Source: Amyelois transitella
Lineage: Eukaryota > Arthropoda > Insecta > Lepidoptera > Pyralidae
Direction of reading: 5' to 3'
Length of the DNA: 64,000 bases
NCBI RefSeq assembly: GCF_032362555.1
Contig: NC_083509.1
Span: 5,107,001-5,171,000, forward strand
Part shown: piece by piece, positions 11,645 to 22,600 of the stretch
Numbering within the stretch: position 1 is the stretch's first letter
Layout of the letters: each line of letters begins with the position of its first letter
Translations under genes and position numbers: made by a program
The notes under the pieces: model-generated
Told to the model about the DNA's origin: nothing
The model's input: the letters and a program-made list of their open reading frames with translations, nothing else
Database searches by the model: none

Positions 11645-14600
11645 TCACTCGGCAATATGAGACAGACGTTTCCGTAGATCTTCCATGGGTGCCGTGGTCA
11701 TTGGAGACGGAACTGGCCGTGGTCGGGACCTATAATAAAAAACTAATTTAAATATCAATATGTTATTATTAACTAGTACCTATAATGGACAAAAGTGATC
11801 TATAAGATTTAGTTCACTTTTTAGTTTTCCGTTCTATTATAAAAAAATAACAAAACCTATTGTGTGGCGTTTTTTAAATACAAATATTTAAGAGGATATT
11901 CCTAGCGCTTTAGCCTCTCAGCGGGTTTAACTATTTTAACAGGATTATATACTTAGGGTTCTTCTTCAAGGCGATGGTCTCTATTTTAATCTCCATTCCA
12001 CCATAAGCCATACGGTATCACGTCGCCTTTCCACGCAAGGCACTGTCTACGCCGTAAGGGATAAAGATGTAATCATATACAGTTGAATATGTTTTCCACC
12101 TTTGCGAGTAGTCTTTTACTTACAGCAGAATCTAAATAACTGTAATAAATAAAAAACAAAGAACTACATCAATTTAGTTACCTTCCCGCTTCAAAAGTTA
12201 AACGTGCGTCTAACACTGCGGGGTCGAACATACCCAGGCTACTGAGATATGGAGCCCGCCGATGTTCAGGGTGCTCAATCATCCACCGGCAGTATTCCTT
12301 CACACTCCTGGTAAATACAAACTCTTTTTTTATTATATACCAAATTTATTGTTACAACCTATTTTCTCCATGCAAAGAAGCGTAAATTTTGTCGAAGACG
12401 CTTCGAGCAATACCTAGTGAGGATAGGAGTTATGAATGATGAAAAAGGTGCGATTTTATGTATGGTAATCTACAACAAAAAATTATCGTCTAATGAGATA
12501 AGCGATTACAATGCGATTAGACATATTGATTGCAATATAATCATCTACACATTATCGATGTATCGGGCACGCTGAATATCTTTTTTTTTTTTTTAACTTA
12601 AATTTTGTACATATATGAAAGAGATTCTAAAATATACCTAGCAATTTAAAAATCTTTAACATCGGCCTCTTTGAGCGAGGCTTGAGTCAGGCTAGATAAT
12701 ATGTGTAATATGACTAAAAAAATTATAATATTCAGAAGAAAAATTCCGAAAGCGGATCGTCCAAATCCCTAATCATATTGGTGGAGGGTGCAATTGGAAA
12801 CACGCATAAGTTTATGAATGAGAATATACTATAGAACATAAAAAATACTTGTTATTAATAATCATAGAAAAATAAAAATACTCTAGTGTGTAGCTTTAAT
12901 AAAGCCTATTGTTCTAAATTTGCTTTTAAAAATAAACCTAAAATATGAAATTCGAACCTCGGATGTCAACCTGTTAGGTTTACCGAAACTGTGTAGGTGT
13001 GTACACGGTTTCGGCATTAGTCTGATAGGTTCTGCTATTGATAGGTCCTTTTTGTTACAATTTCCGGAAATATTTTCGAAAATTATTTTACACGAGCATC
13101 GCATAATGTTTAAAGTTCGATATTGAAGAAACAGCAATGTGATAAAAGAATAAACATTTGAAAATACTTTTATAAGACAAAACTTTTTATATTTTTTTCG
13201 CACTCCAGTTTTTCATTGGATCGTGATATTTGGCATGCACATTGCCTTTGATACGGATATGCACACAGGAATTTTGTCCATACCACGTCAAAAAATAGTT
13301 TTCTTTTTTAACGCTCTGTTATTTTACAATTCACTTTTTTGTTTATGACAGCACACTCTCTTTAAAAACAAAATACTATCGTTATACGACCCGTTTGATT
13401 TGATGAGGCGATTTATATTTAAATACCTACTAGCATCTGCCTGGGACTTTGCACGTGTTTAAATTTTAGCTTATAATGTAATGTAACACACATTACATAA
13501 CAAACCTACAAACTTTATATTAAATAGTGCCCTTATACTAAATTTATCTTTAGTTTAAGTTCTATTTTTTTTCCTTGATGTACATACACATGTCACGTTT
13601 GTGATTTATATGAGGTAAACAAAGCCAATAGTCACAAGACTTGAAGACAACGTTAAGCTGTGTGTAAGATTACCATGGAGTTTGGTATGAACTATGGTTA
13701 AAACTATCAAACCGTTATAAGCTAACCTCAAATTAGTGATGCCATCCCAAACCGTTTTCAAAGTGACCAAGTCTTTGGGCACGTGTCGAGCTGATCTCCA
13801 CAAGGCCTTGGTGTTGTTCCTTGGGGCCCTCCACTGGTCTTGCCTGGGGAATGAGCGACTGAACGCCAAGTATATGTCTGGCTTCATCTCTTCCTTGATA
13901 TCCCGTGTAATTTCTCGCTCTAGTGCTGCATATTCAGACTTCTGGACAGTACAGATATATGTTAGTTTTCTTATGAAAATAAAATTACTACATATCTACT
14001 TATTTATTGATACTAAGGTTATTTTTATAAATATTACGAAATATATGATTGAAATTCCTGCTGAAGGTATGAAAATAATTTCTTTTATTCATCTGGAGTA
14101 TAAAGTATCAATTTTATACAAATATTTCTAACTACACACAAACCTCGGGATGTCCCGTCACGGTAGCAATTTTATCATCAACACAGGGCAATTCTTTAGT
14201 CACTACCTTCAAACTACGAGCAACGTGGGTATCAAACTCGATCTGAAACACAAACGGATCAAAAATAGATAGTCCTACTTATATTCCAATTTTATGTGTA
14301 TCGTAGTATCGATAACGGTTCTTTAAGATGGTAAAATGTTAATTAATGTCTCTGATGTTAGGAACCAAACGTACTTGAAAAAGCTCTTTGATAGCTTTTG
14401 GCATAAATAGCTGCGACTGCTGGTTGCCTCCCAACTGCTTCATATACTCACAAAAGTCATTTGCAATCTGAAATTGTGAAATTATCTATGTTAATTAAGA
14501 TTAAAAGTAAATTAATAACGAAATTAGTGCAGAAATATAAATATTACAATGATATAGCCAGCAGTCTAAAGTAAAGACTGACAGGCCTCGTTCATCTGTA

Positions 14601-16512
14601 TGGCCTAATAATAGATATGAGATTTAAATAGAGACAGGTTGCTAGTCCATCGCCTATAAAAAGAACCCCAAGTTAATGAGCCTATTCTCTTAATCGCCTT
14701 TTATGAAATCCATGGAAAAGAGATGGTTAAATAGTCGTGTTAACATACAATCAGACTAGCATTTATAATACTTATAGCCTCAATATGTACGTGTGGACTA
14801 GATAATATAGACTACACATAAATACACATATTTACCCGGTCGGTAAGGTCATCCGCCTTCCGAACCAAACTCTTCTCTTCTTCCTTTTCTGGTTGGAGAT
14901 AACGAGTGGCCCACGTGACTTGCTCACGTTCCGGCTTACTGAGAAACTCTTGATGAACATTCGGTTTAAATTTTTCACTTTCTTCATCACTGTAAGGTTA
15001 AAAGTCTTAAATAGAGAAATAGTGAGAATGTGTCTTTGTACCCGTTCGTGTTCGTAAGAAAGGTCAGTACATAGTTGAACATAGATCATTGCTATTGTGA
15101 GTAAACAACCATACTTATATTAAAAATGCGAAAGTGTTCCTGTCTGTCTGTCTTAACGCTTTCGGGGTTAAACAACATCAATCTTAAAACAAAAAGTGTT
15201 TTTTTTTTTTTTCAATTGAAATTGTCTTACCTAGGATACTCTACATCGGTATCAGAATCTAGTTCTCTATTAATATAGAGGCTTTTTCTAGACGAAAGCA
15301 ACGGCTCTTTTATTAGTCTTCGAATTTTATAATCTGTAACATGAATACGACTTTTATATAAACAAAAATAACATTTATACCAATAATCATCGTCGTCATC
15401 CTAGTGAAAGTTTCGTTTGCGTCTTGATCTTCTGGTGAGAAGCCCGAAGTGCACCTAAGACTAGTAAACTGATTGGGTAAGTCAGGTTTTTACACGAAGC
15501 GACTCCTTTTTGATCTCCGTAAACTTTACAGGGTAACCAAACCCATATTGGATCATAAATATACCAACGACAAAATGTAAATCAACAATTGTAAAATAGA
15601 ATACCAATTTTATGGGCAAAATTTTAAAAGTATGTAGTCAGTTTTTCACGTAACTCATAACAGCATATTACGAATAATGAAACAACAAAATGCAAGCCCC
15701 ATTAAGTTGATAAACATAACGTGAATTTTGGGTAAACTTTCATATCGTTTGTTTGTACGTCAGCAAACATTGAGAGCAAACTTTACCAAATGAAATAAAA
15801 TGTATAAATTCACGTGACGTCCTTAAACTAATAAGTAGAGAAAAATAATAATATGAAGATTGCACTTTTTATTTTATTATTTTTTTAAACTCTCGATAGA
15901 AAGGAAAAGGAAGTTATACTTTATGTTACTGTACTTTTATAAGTATTTAAAATCATACGTTTAACAACATATATAATAAGTATAATAATAAAGATTACCT
16001 TCAGTCTCCTTACTTTTTTCTTGATAAAGATCAACAGCAGGTATTTCTAATATATCACACACTCGTTCGTAAAGCTTTTTTGGCAAAACTTCAGCGAGTT
16101 TTTGGCTTTCCTTGACCTAGAGGTAGGAAATACATTAGGTTTTTATTTAGGTAATTTAAGAAGTTTAAAATGAAAAAAATAATAATAGAATAAATACATT
16201 CATATAATCACATCAATATAATTCAACTTTCAAGTCCTTTGTCGCCATTTACGACATCTATGACAAAGAGATGGAGCGGGTCTATTTTTTTTCCTAGTGG
16301 TGCCGGAAACCACACGGCACAAAAAAATTATGTTATTACCTACTAATAAAAGAATTGTAAGATCTTACTGTGGAAGGTTTACATTCGTCTAACTCGTTGA
16401 ACACTTCATTCCAATATTTCTTATTAGTGTGAATCGCCTCAGAAGCCTCATATTTAGAAGGTTTTATTTGTGGTATCTTGCGTGGTATCTTGGACTTTTT
16501 TTTGCTTGCCAT
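11645..16512 (-). CDS. Gene A: 378-aa unnamed protein, tandem paralog of gene B
   Basis: Nine exons: 16369-16512, 15999-16116, 15231-15333, 14836-14989, 14375-14467, 14144-14242, 13727-13941, 12182-12307, 11645-11729. All junctions are GT-AG with consistent phase; the sum is 379 codons including TGA. The start is the ATG opening MASKKKSKIP. The protein begins with a basic tail and continues with an ESQKLAEVLP helix region, an acidic linker (LDSDTDVEYP), a helical block (IANDFCEYMK), EFDTHVARSLKVV, APRNNTKALWRSARHVP and a C-terminal YCRWMIEHPEHRRAPYL block. No signal peptide or membrane span is seen. It resembles B over most of its length, with intron positions shared. Function is unknown. Confidence 0.87.
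11940..12085 (+). mobile_element. SINE family 1 (GTAT-tailed), diverged copy
   Basis: Recognisable blocks: TTAGGGTTCTTCTTCAAGGC, CCATAAGCCATACGG and GCCGTAAGGGATAAAGATG. The 5' third is missing. It lies in the last intron of gene A. Confidence 0.55.
14555..14745 (-). mobile_element. SINE family 1, diverged copy in gene A intron
   Basis: Blocks GCCAGCAGTCT, GAGACAGGTTGCTAG, CCATCGCCTATAAAAAGAA and TCGCCTTTTATGAAATCCAT match the family in reverse orientation. Confidence 0.6.
16228..16321 (-). mobile_element. SINE family 1, 5' portion only
   Basis: Reverse orientation. Ends with GGTGCCGGAAACCACACGGC, the family's 5' head; the 3' half is absent. Confidence 0.65.
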
Positions 16513-17264
16513 ATTTTGAGCGGAACACAAAAAATATAACCGTATAGATTAACATCGAGTTGGTCTGAACACTGGCAGGCCGCAGTTTGTACTTCACAAG
16601 TTCGAAACAAAGGGATTCAACCAAACGCTTCATAACATAGCCTTTATCAAGACTAGAGGTGACATTAAAACATCATTTCCAGGATGAAATGTTAAAAATG
16701 CAACATTAAGAAAAAATAATTTCGATGGCTAGTTAATTTCACTGAAAAAGTGTAGTCGAAATGATAAAAATCTTTAAAAATACAACACAGATAATAGGAA
16801 TTTGTTTTGGAACTTTGTAGGAAAAGCTATACCTTTAAGCCTTTAAATGACGCAATATAAAAGAGTTGAATGTTTAAATTCATAAACATAGCTATAGCAA
16901 TTATACCTACGACATAGTTATAGATATGCTATGTATTGGTTAGTGAAATCAGCAAAATTTCGATTTTTATAATTTTATACATTTAATTCGGGTTTGTTAT
17001 CTAAACTATGGTTCTATGTATCACGTCACCTATCTATGTTAGATATGACAATAATTACTGAAAGCGGATAAAATTTTGAGGTAAATTACTTACTGAACCT
17101 TATTAAAATTTCCTTTGCGGTCACTTTCAGTTTAAAATAATAAATACCGAAAACATTATTTCAATCTTCTTAATCGGTCATTTTGCATTTAATAAACAAG
17201 CCCATTTTTTAGTTTTTAATATAATTAAAATTTCAACTACGACACCATTATTTTCATTCACTTT

Positions 17265-17364
17265 AAAAAACAATAACTGAAACTAAGCAACATCATTCCT
17301 TATAATACTAACCTGTATTAGTATTATAAGGAATGATGTTGCTTAGTTTCAGTTATTGTTTTTT
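17265..17364. repeat. Perfect inverted repeat, 47-bp arms, 6-base loop
   Basis: Left arm 17265-17311 (starts AAAAAACAATAACTG) and right arm 17318-17364 (ends CAGTTATTGTTTTTT) are exact reverse complements around a CCTGTA loop. Such perfection means a young element or selection for structure. It could be a tiny palindromic transposable element, or a foldback formed during repair. Confidence 0.9.
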
Positions 17365-18560
17365 TACACAAACAGTTTAGTAATAATCTCTTTATCAATA
17401 CGAATCTAACCTACTGTAGAATGTAAAAATAGGGTTGTGCGATGCGCGTTTGATCAATAGTCTGTATAGACGTATGAAGTTATAGACAGACGTACCTTGT
17501 ATAAATACGAATGCGTCGCCTACACAGCGCGGCAGACCCACGGCAAAAGCGTTACCCTTGGATATACGCCGTGCCATATTTACTAGCAATTTGTTGTAGG
17601 TACACAAAGTTCCCTTCCTTTACTTTTTGTAACTGAATAAAAACGTTATTGAAGCTCTTGTTTAGGACATTTCGGGGAAGATAGTTACATTTTTTTAATA
17701 TTGTGTTTAAATACTAATGCTTATTTGAGGCGTTTAGTTACAGACGGTAATATGATTACAATATCTCAATAGGATTTCAAAACGTAGATATATACCTACC
17801 TACCTAAGTATAAACTCAAGGTATTTAATTAGTTTTGCAGCGTATTTTCATTCATTCAATGTACCACAACAAATGTAAATAATTCACTTCCGTAGAATAG
17901 TTAACTTGAAATGAAACATCCATACAATGAAAAGATGAATAAACTCTTCGGAAGTGAAGTTAGCAAGTTTATTCAGTCAGAGCAGTTGTGTCAGATTTCA
18001 CGGGAACTGCCGCTTAACACAATATTATGGAATAGCGAAACGTCAAGTTAGCATAACACTGCTTAACTTCGTCTGGCGATAAAGCTATATTCGTAAATTT
18101 TGTTACAAAAATAATTGAAACATAAAATTAAGAAAAAGGCATAGGACTTCTCATTTTAAGATGGGGTTTCTTGTCACTATATAAATCTCTACCTATACCA
18201 TCAGTAATCCATTCAGATAATCATGCCCCCTGAAACTTTACAACTATTGGTTCGGTCTTTGCCATATGGAAGAAAGGTGGGATATCTCTATGTACCTACT
18301 ACCAATGTAGTTTAGAAGGGATATAAACAGCGTACATATTATACTATTGCATTAATCGGAGGCATTGGTAGTACGCAATCTGGGTGCACTTACGATACCT
18401 AGCTATATGTGTATTGTGATTCCTTGCATAGGTATTTTGTGTTACACTAAGTACCATTTTTAAAATTCCGTATTTTTAATTATCACTTCATAGATGAAAC
18501 CAGCTTGGCAAGTAGAGTAAATAATAGTTCTTTTTTACTACGCTTTTATTAGCTTGGGTT

Positions 18561-18581
18561 GTATGTATGTATGTATGTATG

Positions 18582-18611
<30 letters not shown>
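18561..18611 (+). repeat. (GTAT)n microsatellite
   Basis: About 12.5 uninterrupted GTAT units. The same unit forms the tail of the LINE and of SINE family 1, so this array may have grown from a lost insertion tail. Confidence 0.95.
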
Positions 18612-18612
<1 letters not shown>

Positions 18613-19545
18613 CGGAATCTTTGAGCTTAATTTTCACTGATTTCTAAACGTCTGATCAACTTGGAACTTTGCACACGTATCAAGGACCGATGACAATGCA
18701 ATATTTTGATAAGAGTTTCTCATTATCCTTATTAAAACTGCCAGGATTAATAAATTCATTTTTAGATCCTTCGTATGAGAGTAAGAGAGACAGAGATAGC
18801 ACCAGTGCCAGTAATCTCCATACAAGAAACCAAGAAGTTCTGACGTATAATGAGTCAAAAAGAGATGTAATATATTTCCATATAATGTTACTATTAACCT
18901 GAGGCTTCTTTATTTCATCGCATTGCTCCATTTAGAATTACCATTAGAAACAATAGTAAAATTAGTAGAATATTTTAAAACAATAAAAAATATATAAGTA
19001 ATAAAACAAAAGTAATAAATGAAAATTGAACAACTAAATTTACAATAATACAAGAATAAAGTTACTACCTACAGAACTTTGCGATATTTAATACGTATTT
19101 AACATATTAATGCAATTCTTGAATTAACATTAGGTATCTTTTGCCTATTTATAATAGCAACACTGTAATACTCGTTTGGAAAATGAGTGACAGTTTTTTA
19201 TGTCAAATAAGTTTTACAGTAAGTTTTGATTGAATTCGATTCGAACACCTGTAAACTTTCTTTCTGTTGTTTTTTACCGGTGCCTGTGTATTTACCTATT
19301 TGCACTTTGTTTTGTGCTGATAACTTGTCGTTATTTGGAGTTTGGAATCTTCCGTTGAGTCGAGCTTTGTTCTTCCGGATATTCGTGTGATTTTATCATC
19401 TGAGATTGGACTCTGACTGTGTTTACTGTGTTGTGCAGATATTTTGAGATAGGACTCCTGTAAAAAGTACCTTATTATTTGAGATAGGAGTCCCAAGTTT
19501 GTGTTTGTTTTTGTGAAAGACAGATTTTACAACAAAAGTGCCACG

Positions 19546-19594
19546 ATGTCTTCAGATAAACTTTGTTGCGTTCCTGGTTGTAAAGGCAGTGGAG
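19546..19594 (+). CDS. THAP-type zinc-finger first exon (orphan)
   Basis: ATG in CACGATGTCT context opens MSSDKLCCVPGCKGSG, then a GGAG|GTATGT donor (phase 1). The start of a THAP domain has a C-x4-C pair followed by a basic residue, as here (Cys7 and Cys12, then Lys). THAP domains bind DNA and occur in host regulators and P-type transposases. About 400 bases upstream, pyrimidine-rich and open-looking, could be 5' UTR. The rest of the domain (Cys, His, AVPTIF-like end) was not found downstream, where a SINE and a large foldback follow. It may be a living gene with a long intron or a decayed mobile gene. Confidence 0.45.
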
Positions 19595-19761
19595 GTATGT
19601 TTGAAATATTTTTGTTCCTGTATCAATCTGCCTCTTAATCTTGTGGTTTGATTCCTGGCAAGGCCACAATCGAAAATTATTACGTTTGCTGGATAGTCAA
19701 AAATATTATTAACAGTGATTTATCACTATAAAATTCTTTTCAACTGGGTTTAACAATCATC

Positions 19762-19918
19762 ATACATACATATAATCACGTCTATATCCCTTGCGGGGTA
19801 GACAGAGCCAACAGTCTTGTAAAGACTGATAGGCCACGTTCAGCTATTTGGCTTTAAGATAGAATTGAGATTCAAATAGTGACAGGTTGCAAGCCCATCG
19901 CCTTAAAAAGAATCATGA
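19762..19918 (-). mobile_element. SINE family 1, 5'-truncated
   Basis: Starts (its 3' end) with CATACATACATATAATCACG, then TATATCCCTTGCGGGGTAGA and GACAGGTTGC, and stops near AAAAAGAATC. The CATACATACATA is the GTAT tail in reverse. Confidence 0.8.
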
Positions 19919-20124
19919 TGATGAGAATATTATGAGATTTAATCCAATCAGGCCACATATAACTTTAAGAAAGTTAGTTGTGAAAACCTCCGGCGATGGG
20001 CGCATGGTTGCGAAAGTCTTTTCTAGTAAGATAGTTATACCAGAAGTGTTAACTTCCAAAAAATAATTGTATAAAAAAACTAAAAAACTACCTGTTTTAT
20101 TGCAAATCGAACTAAAAAATAGAA

Positions 20125-20630
20125 AATAAATAATAGTTTAAAAAAAACTAAAAAACTACGCTTTTATTGCTAATCAAACTAAAAAATAGAAAATAAAAAT
20201 TAATGACAAAGGAATTCAGTAGTAGCAAGTCGAACAATCAGTTATAGTCAGTTGTAGTAGTAATTACTTCGGATTAAAATTATAACAAAATTAAATTTAT
20301 AAACAAAACAATTTAAATCAGAGTAAAAATCGTGGGGTGCATTTTACTTCATTTTCATAACTCTCTTGTCATAAATATATGCTAATAGAATGATTTTAAT
20401 ATTTACTACATCAGGCACCCCACGCTTTTTACTCAGATTTAAATTGTTTTGTTTATAAATTTAATTTTGTTATAATTTTAATCCGAGGTAATTACTACTA
20501 CAACTGACTATAACTGATTGTTCGACTTGCTACTACTGAATTCCTTTGTCATTAATTTTTATTTTCTATTTTTTAGTTTGATTACCAATAAAAGCGTAGT
20601 TTTTTAGTTTTTTTTAAACTATTATTTATT
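20125..20630. repeat. Long foldback: two 216-bp inverted arms, 74-bp spacer
   Basis: Left arm 20125-20340 and right arm 20415-20630 are reverse complements with only about four mismatches seen. The spacer is 20341-20414. The arm ends are rich in CTAAAAAACTAC-type sequence, and a second partial copy of that end (ACTAAAAAACTACCTG, 20075-20130) precedes the left arm. There is no ORF. It could be a foldback-type non-autonomous transposon or a hairpin-RNA source. If the THAP exon belongs to a spliced gene, this lies in its intron. Confidence 0.88.
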
Positions 20631-21439
20631 ATATTTATTTATTGGTATTTATTAGAGCACATTGTTTGTTTGTAAATACTTTATTGTACATAACAGGGGA
20701 CTTGCGTGTACAAACAAAAACAGTATAACAAAAACAGTAATTCACAAGTCCTTGGTTGCAAGAAAAAAATAACTTATTTATCATATTCATCTGAGTTAAT
20801 GAGTTAGAAAGTTAGATACCATTAATTAACGCTTGAATGAAGCATTTTATTGACATTGTCTTATCTTAAAAACAGGTTCGATAAATGTAGCCGCCTGAAA
20901 CGAGATTTATCTCTCTCTTTCCAGCATGTCACGGACCAATAAATAACAATACTAAGTAGAATAATGGTTTTGTATGTGCTTATTAGTTGTACACTGTGTA
21001 CTATGTGTGTGCACCATTTTAGGAAAGCGGGTAGAAAAATTCTAGATACTACTCCAACGCCATGGGATCCGAGGCGAACTTCAGGCATCTCCAAGAATTT
21101 GCGCAGCGCAAGTAAGGATGCTGTTTGAGATTTTTATTTTCAGAACTAGAAAATCCCGGTCTTGGGGCTAACAGATGAGGGCGACCATTCGACGATACCA
21201 TGGCTACGCCAGGTGTAACGTGTATCGTTAGCCTCTTTAGAATAGGAGATGAGTAATATAGAAATAAAAGTCACTATTAAGATTTTGTAGGGAGTCAAGA
21301 AAAGAAAGAGACTTTACTTTGACAAATGTATACATAGCAACTGTAACCATGGTGTAAATCACAAAGAGTAAATGTGACTACATCATGGAGTGTGTTACCA
21401 AAGAGTATGTATATGACATACTGTTAAAGAGCAAATGCT

Positions 21440-21845
21440 AGAGCACAGCATTCTTCGGCTCGTATAACCGCATGGCTGGTAGAGCTGTTGGTCTTCTTCG
21501 CCTGGCTTTTGTTCCGGCTGTATACTCACCCTTCTGGAGAGGAGTCCAGGGTATGCCATTGATCCTGGATTGGGTGAGTCATCTGACCTCCACGACCTTC
21601 GCAGGTAAACCTTGCCCTCAAATTGAATCAATCATAGTTACACATCCAGTTGCCTGAATTTGCAGGTTTCCTCACGATGTTTTCCTTTACCGTAAGAGCA
21701 TCAGTTAGAAATCAAACTAATGTTATGTATATATCGAAAATAGTTATTGATACATGGCAGAGGTGGGATTTGAATTTGTATCTTTCTGCGCAACACGAAT
21801 TTTAACCAGGCACCTTACCGATTGAACCACCGACGCACCGACGGT
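21440..21845 (-). mobile_element. SINE family 2, nearly full-length, tRNA-like head
   Basis: Read on the minus strand it starts with a tRNA-like head: TGGTTCAATCGGTAAGGTGCC (A-box like) and, about 40 bases later, AAATTCAAATCCCACC (B-box like). The body contains ACTGGATGTGTAACTATG, AGGTTTACCTGCGAAGG and CTCCTCTCCAGAAGGGTGAG, and the 3' end is GAAGAAGA. This is the best copy of the family in the window. The short ORFs across it are not genes. Confidence 0.7.
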
Positions 21846-21849
21846 TGGT

Positions 21850-22600
21850 CTACCAACTGATATTGCTATGGCAGAAAAAGGTTTCAAGTAGGGAAATTTC
21901 CACAGATGAAACCTGGAGAAAAACAATTTAACTTTATCAAATATAAACATTTAAGGCAACATACATAAAATCACACCTTTTCGATAGATACTTTTACAAC
22001 AAAATATTTAACTCTCGTGTCGATTATACTAAGAGTTGCGTTTGTAATAAGACATTTACAGAGACATATTTGCGACAAACTGCTGATGTCAACGACTTAA
22101 TAAGTTAACTTGTTACGGGACTTGTGTAAATTTACCTTAATGCCTGATATACCCACGCGAATCCGACCCCACATTATTCTTAGCTAACAGAGCAATTTAT
22201 ACGAGCATACTGTAAACGAGACGTTTAACAATTGAACTTGTATGAGTACATATCACAAATCAAGAGATATCTGTGCGAAGGTAAGATTGAATGTTGCTCT
22301 AGAATTTGGAATTAAAATAATAGGGAAGTACTTAAAATGAGCACTTTATATAAATACACAAAAATAAACCATATCTTTGAGGTATAAAAGAAAAGTGACT
22401 GATTGACTCACGGCCCAAACTACTAGAGATTTGAAATTTACTTGTCGGTTCTATTATAGTGGTCTAAGAAATTCTTACAGAAAAAGAAATTAACGGGATT
22501 TTTTATATTATGCGGGCGACAGGCGTAAGCTAATAAAGGTCTAAATATAATAACGCACAATTTAATAACTAAGATTTAATTCATAATCCAATAAAAAAAT
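21850..22600. other. Gap downstream of the 657-aa gene
   Basis: No gene. A block at about 22390-22530 (GTGACTGATTGACTCACGGC and GCGGGCGACAGGCGTAAGC) looks like a dispersed repeat fragment. A possible poly(A) signal for the neighbouring gene, ATTAAA on the minus strand, lies near 22562-22567. Confidence 0.35.

Larger units (their letters stand above)
16530..19140. other. Gap upstream of gene A
   Basis: No supported gene. It holds the promoter side of gene A, a perfect hairpin (17265-17364) and a tetranucleotide microsatellite (18561-18611). A short minus-strand frame starting at 17577 was considered and rejected. Confidence 0.4.

Noticed and set aside
16513-16530. Six extra residues before MASKKK in gene A
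   Set aside because: The first codon of that extension is TTG; the ATG at 16512 is the better start.
17395-17577. Minus-strand frame MARRISKGNAFAVGL with an AAG|GTACGT donor-like site
   Set aside because: Attractive start, but no following exon could be found between it and gene A, and no known motif is present. Kept only as a possibility.
18561-18611. Array of short repeats as a CRISPR
   Set aside because: Simple tetranucleotide microsatellite without spacers in a eukaryotic genome.
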